A DNA stretch of 64,000 nt, taken from NCBI GenBank assembly GCA_963715895.1, contig OY970284.1, forward strand, positions 2,542,001 to 2,606,000, written 5' to 3'. A program made the position numbers and the translations under genes. Below, piece by piece: positions 15,063-22,295 of this stretch. The notes below the pieces were generated by a model. It was not told the origin of the DNA, did no database searches, and was given only the letters and a program-made list of their open reading frames with translations. This DNA is from JADGNZ01 sp963715895 (GTDB taxonomy: Bacteria; Acidobacteriota; Thermoanaerobaculia; Gp7-AA8). The first letter of the stretch is position 1; the number at the start of each line of letters is the position of its first letter.

Positions 15063-17237
15063 TCACGGTCGTCTCTTCGCCCGATGCGTCGCGGTCGCTG
15101 TCCACGGATCCTCAGGCCATGGATGCTTTGGATACCGTCCGCGCAGCTCTTTGCGTACCTCCTGATACGCCCCATTCCAAAAGCCGCGAAGATCCTGCGT
15201 GATCTGCACGGGACGTCCGCCGGGGGAGAGGAGTGCGAAGGTGACGGGTGTACGCCGCGGGCCGAGGCGGGGAGACTCAGCGAGGCCGAACAGCTCCTGC
15301 AGCTTGGCGGAGGCGACGACGGAGCCGTCGTCGCGATACTCCAACCGCGCGCTGCGGCCGCTCGGGAGAGCGATGGTCAACGGCGCCAGTTCGTCGAGGC
15401 GGCGTCGGAGAGGGAACGGCAGCTCGATCGAAACCTCGTCGAGACTTCGTTTGCCGGCCACAGCGATGGCGATCGACGCGGGCCAGTCGACGTCGAGTTG
15501 GGCGAAGGCGACGCGGAGGAGCAGCAGTTCATCAGGCGTCGCCTGCTCCGCCAGAATCCGCTCCGCCTCGGCTTGTTGCGGGGCGACGTTCTGTTCGTGG
15601 AGCAGGATCGCGCCGTACCAGCTTCGCTCGACGGCGCGGACGCGGTTGCCGTCGAGCTGATGCAGCGTCTCGCGCCGCGTCGGAACGAGCCATTCGCGTT
15701 CGACGATGCGCGCGTTGCGCACCAGATCGCCGGTGATTTCGAGGATGACCAGGAACTCGCCGTTGCCGTCGTCGATCTCGCGGGCCAGCGTGGCGCCGGT
15801 GCCTGATGACAGCAGGAGCCGCGGCGATTTCGACTCGCGGCGTTGCGCCACGCGGTCGGGATAGCCGGCCAGCAGCGCGCGGCGCAGCGTGGCGTCGTCG
15901 ACCTTGCGCCTGTAGTGAGCGCCGAGGATGCGGCGGGCGATGGTGGATAACTCGCGGGTCTCGGCGGGGGCGCCGCCGCTGAGCTGCACGGCGATGGCGA
16001 TGGCGTCATCGTCGCCGTGTGCGTCGAGGACGATCCGGGCCAGGCGCGGATGGAGCGGGAAGGCACGGAGCCGTTCGTGATCCTCGGCTGCTCCGAGAGA
16101 CGCCAGCAAGGCCAGCCCCGCCTCGATCCTCTCCTCCGGCGGGCGCTCGAACCAGGCGAACGTCCGCGGGTCGCCGCCCCAGGCCAGGATGTCGAGCAGC
16201 GGCGGCGCCAGATCGACGCGGCGCACCTCGGGCTCGCGGTGGGAGCGGAGAATGTCGCGCGCATCCCACAGCCGTATGGCGTGGCCGGGGCGCGTCCGGC
16301 CTGCCCGTCCCGTTCGCTGGTCTGCTGAATCGGCTCTGATCCGTTCGACGTTCAGATGATCGACCGCCGTATCGGGATCGAAGCGCAGCACCTTGTGGAC
16401 GCCGGAATCGATGACGTCGGTGACCCCTTCGACCGTCAGCGACGTCTCGGCGATGTTCGTCGCCAGGATCACCTTGCGCCGCTCCGCGGGCGCCAGCGCG
16501 CGCTCCTGCGCGTCGACGTCGAGCGAGCCGTGCAGCGGCAGCACGAGGGCATCGACATTTCCTAACTCGCCGCGCGCCCGCTCGATCTCGCGCAACCCCG
16601 GCAGAAAACAGAGGATGTCCCCCTCGGCATCGCGCAGCCGGTCGCGAACGGCGGCGGCCATGGCCACGCCGGGCCGGTAGTGGATGTCGACAGAAAAGAG
16701 CCTGGCGCCGACGTCGAAGACGCGCGCGCTGCCGAGGAAGCGAGAGACGTCGTCCGCGGCGATGGTGGCCGACATCACCACCACAGCCAGATCGTCGCGC
16801 GAGTCCATGGCCTGTTTCGCCAGCGCCAGCGCGACGTCGGCATGGATGCTCCGCTCGTGAAACTCGTCGAGGATGACCACGTCGAAATCGCTGAGCAGCG
16901 GATCGCTTTGCAGCCGCGCGGTGAGAATCCCCTCGGTGGCGACGAGGAGCCGCGTGCGCTCGGAGAACTTCCGCTCGAAGCGGATCTGCCAGCCGATCTC
17001 GTCGCCGATCGTCCAGCCGCGTTCCGACGCGATCCTCCGCGCCAGCGCCCGCGCCGCCACCCGGCGCGGCTGTAGGAGGATGGTCCGTCCGATCGCCGCG
17101 AGGGCGGGCGGGATGCGGGTGGTCTTCCCCGATCCCGGCGGCGCGACGATGACCGCGCTGCGCCGCGCGCGGACGTGGGCGACGATTTCATCGACGTGCG
17201 CGTCGATCGGGAGCGGCGTTTGCAACACTCCGGGCAT
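15063..17237 (-). CDS. hrpB: ATP-dependent helicase HrpB
   Basis: The product is about 724 aa. DEAH-box motifs appear in order: Walker A APPGSGKTTRIPPALA, motif II DEFHERS, motif III MSATI, motif VI QRTGRAGRTRPGHAIRLW, then the HrpB C-terminal domain ending LRGRYPKHPWPEDP. HrpB is a DExH RNA helicase-like protein of uncertain function, widespread in Gram-negative bacteria. ATG 17237 was chosen; a GTG at 17246 is an alternative. The divergent gene starts at 17239, so the two start codons are almost back to back. Confidence 0.94.
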   Translation of the reverse strand: MPGVLQTPLPIDAHVDEIVAHVRARRSAVIVAPPGSGKTTRIPPALAAIGRTILLQPRRVAARALARRIASERGWTIGDEIGWQIRFERKFSERTRLLVATEGILTARLQSDPLLSDFDVVILDEFHERSIHADVALALAKQAMDSRDDLAVVVMSATIAADDVSRFLGSARVFDVGARLFSVDIHYRPGVAMAAAVRDRLRDAEGDILCFLPGLREIERARGELGNVDALVLPLHGSLDVDAQERALAPAERRKVILATNIAETSLTVEGVTDVIDSGVHKVLRFDPDTAVDHLNVERIRADSADQRTGRAGRTRPGHAIRLWDARDILRSHREPEVRRVDLAPPLLDILAWGGDPRTFAWFERPPEERIEAGLALLASLGAAEDHERLRAFPLHPRLARIVLDAHGDDDAIAIAVQLSGGAPAETRELSTIARRILGAHYRRKVDDATLRRALLAGYPDRVAQRRESKSPRLLLSSGTGATLAREIDDGNGEFLVILEITGDLVRNARIVEREWLVPTRRETLHQLDGNRVRAVERSWYGAILLHEQNVAPQQAEAERILAEQATPDELLLLRVAFAQLDVDWPASIAIAVAGKRSLDEVSIELPFPLRRRLDELAPLTIALPSGRSARLEYRDDGSVVASAKLQELFGLAESPRLGPRRTPVTFALLSPGGRPVQITQDLRGFWNGAYQEVRKELRGRYPKHPWPEDPWTATATHRAKRRP

Positions 17238-17238
17238 T

Positions 17239-17484
17239 ATGGCCACGAAACCGAACGACGACGATATCGACTACACCGCGGAAGGCTCGACACCACCACA
17301 CGAAAAGAACGCCCCGACGGCTGCCGGTTACGACGAAGCCGCCCACCAGGGCGGCGCGTACGGCGTCAAGGAAGGGGAGGGTGGTGTCTTCGGCACCAGC
17401 GGCGGCGGCACGTATGGTGGGGGTCTGCACGTCGAGGAGCGGGACGTGGTGGACACGGAGCCGGACGGCGGCGCGAAGCGCTGA
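17239..17484 (+). CDS. Small hydrophilic glycine-rich hypothetical protein
   Basis: The 81-aa product begins MATKPNDDDIDYTAEGS and is dominated by Gly, Glu and Asp, with GGVFGTSGGGTYGGGLHVEE near the C-terminus. It has no membrane segment or known motif and is probably disordered. The ATG sits 1 base from the divergent hrpB start and has only a weak upstream signal (TCCGGG), so translation is not certain. It is reported because the frame is uninterrupted and the composition is unlike the arginine-rich shadow frames nearby. Confidence 0.5.
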   Translation: MATKPNDDDIDYTAEGSTPPHEKNAPTAAGYDEAAHQGGAYGVKEGEGGVFGTSGGGTYGGGLHVEERDVVDTEPDGGAKR

Positions 17485-17501
17485 GCTCACATCACATCAC
17501 C

Positions 17502-17691
17502 GTCATCCTGAGGCGGCGGCAGCCCCGGAGGGGCAGAGCGCGCCCGAAGGACCCCCAAGTCGCGACCCGGACAGGGCGGTGGAATGTCGACGATTTCACC
17601 GCCCAACCGGGATACAACTTGGGGGTCCTTCGACCGTCCTACGCCGCGCAATCGCTCCGGGGTTACGCGGCTCCGGCGGCTTCTAATGACA
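17502..17691. repeat. TGTCATCCTGAG-type dispersed element, copy 2
   Basis: It matches copy 1 at 511-699 over almost its full length, including the internal CCCCCAAGTCGCGACCCGGAC and CCAACCGGGATACAACTTGG segments. The left terminus is intact (GTCATCCTGAGGC). The right terminus has decayed to GGCTTCTAATGACA. It occupies the spacer after the small glycine-rich gene. Confidence 0.8.
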
Positions 17692-17728
17692 CGGCGTCCA
17701 AATAACTCTTCCCTTCAACCTGAACGCG

Positions 17729-17779
17729 TGTCATCCCTTCCTCACCGGCGCTTGCGCCGTTCGCCCGCTCAGGATGACA
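17729..17779. repeat. Short relative of the TGTCATCCTGAG element
   Basis: A 51-bp segment runs from TGTCATCC to GGATGACA and contains CGGCGCTTGCGCCG, itself a hairpin. It shares the terminal inverted repeat of the longer elements but lacks their interior, so it may be a minimal internal-deletion form. A CCGGCGAGACGCCAGCGCTCC repeat of another family follows at about 17805. Nothing coding is seen between 17485 and 17824. Confidence 0.55.
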
Positions 17780-17824
17780 GTGAATTGGAAGAGCCGGCGA
17801 GACGCCAGCGCTCCGTCGCGGGCG

Positions 17825-18409
17825 CTACGCGCCTCGCGCCATCTTCTCCTGCATCGCCGCGACCTGCGCGCTCAGCGCCTCAATCCGTTGCATCAGCTCC
17901 GTGTGGCGCACGACGTCCGCCGGTGGCGATTTCGCCTTGAGGCTGAAGGCGCCGCCAGGTTCGAGAATGCAGGTCTCGATATCGTGAATGCCGTCGAAAC
18001 CCTGACGGCGGATCACGCTCTGCAGCTCGGCCGTCGTGAGCAGCTCCTTGGCCATCTCTTTCTTGTTTATGTGGCCCTCCCGGATAAGCATGGACGGTTT
18101 CCCCTCCATCAACTGGTCGAGCCGGCGATGCCGGAAGAGGAATCGCACGACGATGTAGTTCGTCACAAGCAGGGTGACCGCGCCAATCATCCCACCGCTG
18201 ACGGAGTTGTCGTCGCCGATGATGGCGTTCTGCACCGTGTTCGACAGCGACAGCAGCACCACCAGGTCGAACGGATTGAGCTGTGCCAGCTCGCGTTTGC
18301 CGAAGATGCGCAGCAGGATCACCAGGAAGGCGTAGACGAGAATCGGCCGGATGATCTTCTCGAGAAGCGGGATCGGCAGGTTGAAGAGATGTGCGGCGAT
18401 TTCGTGCAT
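17825..18409 (-). CDS. DUF421 / YetF-like membrane protein
   Basis: The product is about 194 aa. Three N-terminal membrane helices (IIRPILVYAFLVILLRIFG, the LVVLLSLSNTVQNAIIGDD region and MIGAVTLLVTNYIVVRFLF) precede a soluble C-terminal domain with GKPSMLIREGHINKKEMAKELLT and LQSVIRRQGFDGIHDIETCILEPGG, the YetF C-terminal signature. The core Gly-Lys-Arg-Glu-Leu-Ala-Gln-Leu-Asn-Pro-Phe-Asp motif is complete. YetF proteins are poorly understood and linked to spore or stress phenotypes. The ATG at 18409 has GAGGTG about 12 bases upstream. It is divergent from the MazG-like gene. Confidence 0.93.
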   Translation of the reverse strand: MHEIAAHLFNLPIPLLEKIIRPILVYAFLVILLRIFGKRELAQLNPFDLVVLLSLSNTVQNAIIGDDNSVSGGMIGAVTLLVTNYIVVRFLFRHRRLDQLMEGKPSMLIREGHINKKEMAKELLTTAELQSVIRRQGFDGIHDIETCILEPGGAFSLKAKSPPADVVRHTELMQRIEALSAQVAAMQEKMARGA

Positions 18410-18428
18410 GGAACTATGATGCACCTCA

Positions 18429-18830
18429 ATGAGTCTTGACGATCCATTCGACCAGGTTGCGGAGTTCCACCGCCGTTTCGGGCACCCCGTCGCCGGCCGC
18501 CCGAAACTGCTCCAATCGCCGCGTTCGGACGTCCGCGTGGCGTGGATGCGGGAGGAGATCGACGAGTTCGTGGAGTCGCAAGACGTCGTCGATCAGGCCG
18601 ACGCCATGATCGATCTGATCTACTTCGCCCTCGGCACGCTCGTCGAGATGGGCGTCCGCCCCGGACCTCTCTTCGACATCGTCCACGGCGCCAACATGGC
18701 CAAGCTCTGGCCCGACGGCGCCCCGCGCGTGCGCGAGGACGGCAAGACAATCAAGCCTCCGACGTGGCGCGATCCCTTCGAGGCGTTGCGCGCCGAGATC
18801 GAGCGTCAATCAGGCGACGAGAGCGGCTAG
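18429..18830 (+). CDS. MazG / phosphoribosyl-ATP pyrophosphohydrolase-like protein
   Basis: The 133-aa protein has the all-alpha NTP pyrophosphohydrolase pattern: MREEIDEFVESQDVVDQADAMIDLIYFALGTLVEMGV, an E-x-x-E...E/D-x-x-D metal-binding arrangement, followed by a conserved IVHGANMAKLWPDG segment. Members hydrolyse NTPs or phosphoribosyl-ATP to monophosphate and PPi. No his operon is nearby, so a housekeeping or nucleotide-sanitising role is more likely than histidine synthesis. Its 3' end overlaps the convergent phosphatase gene by 21 bases. Confidence 0.85.
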   Translation: MSLDDPFDQVAEFHRRFGHPVAGRPKLLQSPRSDVRVAWMREEIDEFVESQDVVDQADAMIDLIYFALGTLVEMGVRPGPLFDIVHGANMAKLWPDGAPRVREDGKTIKPPTWRDPFEALRAEIERQSGDESG

Positions 18831-19556
18831 GACCGCGTCGTGCAGCAGGCCGTTCGTCGACAGGCCGCTGCCGCCGTCGGCGCGACGCTCGCCGTCGAGG
18901 TTCGTGAATCGTCCGCCGGCCTCTTCGACGATCACCTGCACCGCCGCCATGTCCCAGTGCGCGACCTCCGGTTCCACCGCGATCTCCGCCGCCCCCTCGG
19001 CCACGAGCATGTGCGACCAGAAATCGCCGAACCCACGAGTTCTCCCGCAGCGCCGTATCAAACCAATGAAGCGTTTGCTGATTCCGAATCGCTCGAAGCC
19101 GGTAACGTCGTCGTAGCAGAGCATCGCGGCATCGATGGTATCGATCGCGGAGACATGGATCGCGCGTCCGTTGCAGAACGCCCCCTCGCCGCGCGACGCC
19201 CACCACCGCTGCCCGAGGGCCGGCGCGGAGATGACGCCGACCTCGCCGTCGAGGGCGATGAGCGTCCCGAAGACCGGAATGCCGCGCACATAGTTCTTCG
19301 TGGCGTCGATCGGATCGATGATCCACCGCCGTCCGTTGCCGGCCTGCACGCCGAGCTCCTCGCCGAGGATGCCATCGTCCGGCCGCTCGCGCCCGAGCTG
19401 CTCCCGAATGGCCCGCTCCACCGCCTCGTCCGCCTCGGAGACCGGCGTCCGGTCGCTCTTTGTCCGCACGCGCAGCATCGCCGACTGGAAGTAGCGCATC
19501 GTGATCGCGTCCGCCGCGTCAGCGAGCGAGAGCGCGAGACGGAGATCGTCGTTCAT
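18810..19556 (-). CDS. Inositol monophosphatase family phosphatase (histidinol-phosphatase type)
   Basis: The product is about 248 aa. Metal-binding motifs of the IMPase superfamily are present: SEADEAVERAIREQL, GILGEELG (Glu ligands), WIIDPIDATKNYVRG (the DPIDGT block with Ala for Gly) and WDMAAVQVIVEEAGG. The HisN-like branch of this family dephosphorylates histidinol phosphate, while others act on inositol phosphate. The GTKNF-like KNYVRG motif and FGDFWSHMLVAEG favour the histidinol-phosphatase branch. The ATG at 19556 was chosen as the start of the conserved N-terminal helix. The upstream neighbour is the divergent ABC transporter. Confidence 0.9.
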   Translation of the reverse strand: MNDDLRLALSLADAADAITMRYFQSAMLRVRTKSDRTPVSEADEAVERAIREQLGRERPDDGILGEELGVQAGNGRRWIIDPIDATKNYVRGIPVFGTLIALDGEVGVISAPALGQRWWASRGEGAFCNGRAIHVSAIDTIDAAMLCYDDVTGFERFGISKRFIGLIRRCGRTRGFGDFWSHMLVAEGAAEIAVEPEVAHWDMAAVQVIVEEAGGRFTNLDGERRADGGSGLSTNGLLHDAVLAALVA

Positions 19557-19608
19557 GGTGCGCGAGAGTAACGCACCCAGGTCGCGTGATCTATCATTCG
19601 CCGCGCAA

Positions 19609-21078
19609 ATGCGCCGCATCGTCATTCTCCTTCTCCTTGCCGCGGCCTCGGCGTCGGCGCAGCAGCCGGTTCTTCGCTGGGGCGGGGACGCCGAGGGAGG
19701 GGCGCCGTTTGTCGAGGCAGACCCGAACGATCCGGCCGTGTTGCGGGGGTTCGACGTCGAGGTCGCCGAACAGATCGCCAAGGGCCTTGGGCGGCGGGCG
19801 GAGTTTCATCAGGTCGGGTTCAGCGACATCGATCAGTCGGTGCAGCGCGGCGACTTCGAGATCGGTATGAGCGGCGTCGAAGACACGCCGGCGCGGCGGC
19901 GGATGATGGCGGCGACGATTCCCTACTTCGAGTTTCACGAGGTGCTGACCATGCGCGCCGAGGATCGGGGGAAGTTCCCGACCATGGCCGCGCTGCGCGG
20001 ACGTCGCGTCGGCACGCTCGGCGCCACGATCGCCTACGAGCGCGTGCTGGCGGCGGAGAAGACCGACGGTGTTATCTGCATCTCCTACGACGACGACGTC
20101 CATCCCTACGCCGACCTCCGCGCCGGCCGGCTCGACGCCGTGCTGCTCGACAACATCATCGCCGCCCGCTCGATGCGGCGGGTGCCAGGGCTTTGGACTG
20201 AGTCGCGGCCGGTGGCGACGAGCCACTATATCGGCGTCCTGGCCACCGGCAACGCGAAGCTGCGCGATCAGATCAACGACGTCCTTCGCGCGCGGATGCG
20301 CGACGGGACGCTGGAGCGGATTTATCGCAAGTGGGGCATCTGGGACTCGTATCAGCCGGCGTTCTTTGCAGGTGTGTTGAACGCGGACGCCAACGCGAAG
20401 AAGGCCGCCGAGGGGGGCGGCCCGGTGCAGAATCTCGACGTCGTCTTTCGCTACATCCCGGCACTCCTGCGCGCTTCGCTGATCACGATCGTGTTGTCGT
20501 GCCTGGCCATGGGGCTGGCGGTCTTCGTCGGCGTCTTCATCGCCAGCGGGCGAGTCTACGGCAGCGCGCCGGTGCGGGCACTGCTGACGATCTACGTCGA
20601 AGTCGTGCGCGGCACGCCGGTGTTGCTGCAGCTGTTCGTTCTCTACTACGGCCTCTCCTCCGTGATCCGGCTCCCCGCGTTTCTGGCCGCGCTCCTCGGA
20701 CTCGGGCTGAACTACGCGGCCTACGAGAGCGAGATCTATCGCGGCGCGCTCGAAGCGGTCGGGCGCGGACAGCTCGAAGCGGCGCGGACGCTGGGTCTGA
20801 CCGAGGGACAGGTGCTGCGACTCGTGCGCGGACCGCAGGCGTTCCGGATCGCCCTGGCGCCGATGACGAACGACTTCGTGGCGTTGCTGAAGGATTCGTC
20901 GCTCGTGTCGGTCATCACGGTCATCGAGCTGACGAAACAGACCTCGATCTTCGCCGCGAACATTGGCAGCTGGGTGGTTCCGGGCATTCTCTGCGCGGCG
21001 CTCTATCTCGTGCTGTCGCTGCCGCTCTCACGTCTGGCGGGACGGTTGGAGAACCGCTGGAAGGCGGCCACGGAATGA
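19609..21078 (+). CDS. Fused amino-acid ABC transporter substrate-binding protein and permease
   Basis: The 489-aa protein fuses two functions. A signal peptide (residues 1-17) and a type 3 solute-binding domain come first: PNDPAVLRGFDVEVAEQIAKGLG, then FEIGMSGVEDTPARRRMMAATIPYF. A HisM/GlnP permease domain with about five helices follows, carrying the EAA-like loop GALEAVGRGQLEAARTLGLT. The domain order resembles known SBP-permease fusions of Gln/Glu importers, with the binding domain tethered outside the membrane. The ATG at 19609 is followed by a clear signal sequence. The stop overlaps the ATPase ATG (ATGA), so the two genes form one operon. Confidence 0.94.
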   Translation: MRRIVILLLLAAASASAQQPVLRWGGDAEGGAPFVEADPNDPAVLRGFDVEVAEQIAKGLGRRAEFHQVGFSDIDQSVQRGDFEIGMSGVEDTPARRRMMAATIPYFEFHEVLTMRAEDRGKFPTMAALRGRRVGTLGATIAYERVLAAEKTDGVICISYDDDVHPYADLRAGRLDAVLLDNIIAARSMRRVPGLWTESRPVATSHYIGVLATGNAKLRDQINDVLRARMRDGTLERIYRKWGIWDSYQPAFFAGVLNADANAKKAAEGGGPVQNLDVVFRYIPALLRASLITIVLSCLAMGLAVFVGVFIASGRVYGSAPVRALLTIYVEVVRGTPVLLQLFVLYYGLSSVIRLPAFLAALLGLGLNYAAYESEIYRGALEAVGRGQLEAARTLGLTEGQVLRLVRGPQAFRIALAPMTNDFVALLKDSSLVSVITVIELTKQTSIFAANIGSWVVPGILCAALYLVLSLPLSRLAGRLENRWKAATE

Positions 21079-21833
21079 GCGGCATCCTCTCGATCACGGA
21101 CCTCCGGCTTCGGCGCGGCGAGCGGGAGATCCTCCGCGGCGTCAATGCCTCGGTTGCCGCGGGAGAGCTTGTGGCGCTGATGGGCCTCTCCGGCGGCGGC
21201 AAGACGACGGTGTTGCGCTGCGTGGCCGCGCTGGAGACGTTCGAGGGTGGCGTCATCGACGTCGGCGGTGTCGTTCTTCGTCCCGGCCCGCCGCCGCCCC
21301 GCACCACGATCCGCGATCTGCGGACGCGCGTCGGGATGGTGTTTCAGCTCCACTACCTCTTCGAGCATCTCTCGGTGATGGAGAACGTCACCCTTGCTCC
21401 GATGCATGTGGCTCAAAAGCCCCGCCCCGATGCCGAGCGGCGTGCCCTCGAGCTTCTCGAGACCCTCGGCGTGGCCCACCGTCGCAACGCTCTGCCGCGC
21501 GAGCTCTCCGGCGGGGAAGCGCAACGCGTCGCCATCGCCCGGGCCATGGCCATGGAGCCGCCGCTGCTGCTGATGGACGAGCCGACCGCCTCGCTCGACC
21601 CGGCCCGGCGCGGGGAGCTGGGCGAAACGCTGCTCCAGCTCACCGCCGCCGGCCGGACCCTCGTCGTCACCACCCACGACGACGACTTCGCCCGCGACTT
21701 CGCCACGCGCGTCGTCATCCTGGCCGAGGGGGAGGTGGTGGAGGAAGGCGACCCGCGGCAGGTGCTGACGAACCCGAAGCATGAGGCCACGAAGAGGTTG
21801 TTGCAGTCGGCGAGGAAGTCTGCGGATGGTTAA
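21075..21833 (+). CDS. Polar amino-acid ABC transporter ATP-binding protein
   Basis: The 252-aa GlnQ/HisP-type ATPase has Walker A GLSGGGKTT (residues 37-45), the Q-loop VGMVFQLHYLFEHLSV, the signature LSGGEAQRVAIARAMAM, Walker B LLLMDEPTASLDP and the switch His in VVTTHDDDFA. It would energise the fused binding-protein/permease encoded immediately upstream through an ATGA overlap. The last 8 bases overlap the following BrnT-like gene, which begins within its C-terminal codons. Confidence 0.95.
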   Translation: MSGILSITDLRLRRGEREILRGVNASVAAGELVALMGLSGGGKTTVLRCVAALETFEGGVIDVGGVVLRPGPPPPRTTIRDLRTRVGMVFQLHYLFEHLSVMENVTLAPMHVAQKPRPDAERRALELLETLGVAHRRNALPRELSGGEAQRVAIARAMAMEPPLLLMDEPTASLDPARRGELGETLLQLTAAGRTLVVTTHDDDFARDFATRVVILAEGEVVEEGDPRQVLTNPKHEATKRLLQSARKSADG

Positions 21834-22074
21834 TTGGACGCGATTCGATCCGGACGATTACGATCTTGAGTTTGCCGAAGAGAAACTGGAAGCGCATGAT
21901 GTGTCTGTCGAGGAAGCGGCGGAGTGCCTCAGCCGTAGGTTTCGGGTCAGGCGCAACAAAGCCTTCAGCGACAGGTATCGCATTTTCGGAAGGACTGAAG
22001 GTGGTCGTGCGTTGGAGCTGGTAGTTCGTGTCGAGGGACGTCGTATTCGAGTCATCACGGGCTGGGACCTATGA
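21826..22074 (+). CDS. BrnT-like toxin
   Basis: The 82-aa protein is small and basic. The pattern FDPDDYDLEFAEEKLEAHDVSVEEAAECLSRRF followed by RYRIFGRTEGGRALELVVRVEGRRIRVITGWDL fits the BrnT RNase fold: N-terminal helices, then a three-stranded sheet ending in the R-I-R-V-I-T strand. It overlaps the ABC ATPase gene by 8 bases and the next gene by an ATGA. The toxin-first order with a small acidic partner matches BrnT/BrnA systems. Catalytic residues were not verified. Confidence 0.7.
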   Translation: MVNWTRFDPDDYDLEFAEEKLEAHDVSVEEAAECLSRRFRVRRNKAFSDRYRIFGRTEGGRALELVVRVEGRRIRVITGWDL

Positions 22075-22250
22075 CAAAGCAAACGAAGCAGAAGACGCTG
22101 ACCGAGGACGAGATCGACGAGATTGTCATCGCGCAGGTTGATGACGATGACGCTTGGGAAGAGGAGATCTTGGTGAGCCCAGTCTCTCGCCCGCATGTCG
22201 CCGCCGAGCCTGACTCAACGCGTCATCAGGGCCATCGAAACCCGAGATAA
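22071..22250 (+). CDS. Small acidic antitoxin-like protein
   Basis: The 59-aa product (MTKQTKQKTLTEDEIDEIVI) has a strongly acidic middle, AQVDDDDAWEEEILVSP, characteristic of short antitoxins paired with BrnT- or RelE-like toxins. Its ATG overlaps the toxin stop (ATGA), implying coupled translation. The C-terminal part VSRPHVAAEPDSTRHQGHRN has no obvious DNA-binding ribbon-helix-helix and may be altered. It lies just upstream of the convergent VWFA gene. Confidence 0.65.
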   Translation: MTKQTKQKTLTEDEIDEIVIAQVDDDDAWEEEILVSPVSRPHVAAEPDSTRHQGHRNPR

Positions 22251-22295
22251 CAGCCTCCTCGGTTGTGACCAGAATCACAAATTCGACGTAGGCCC

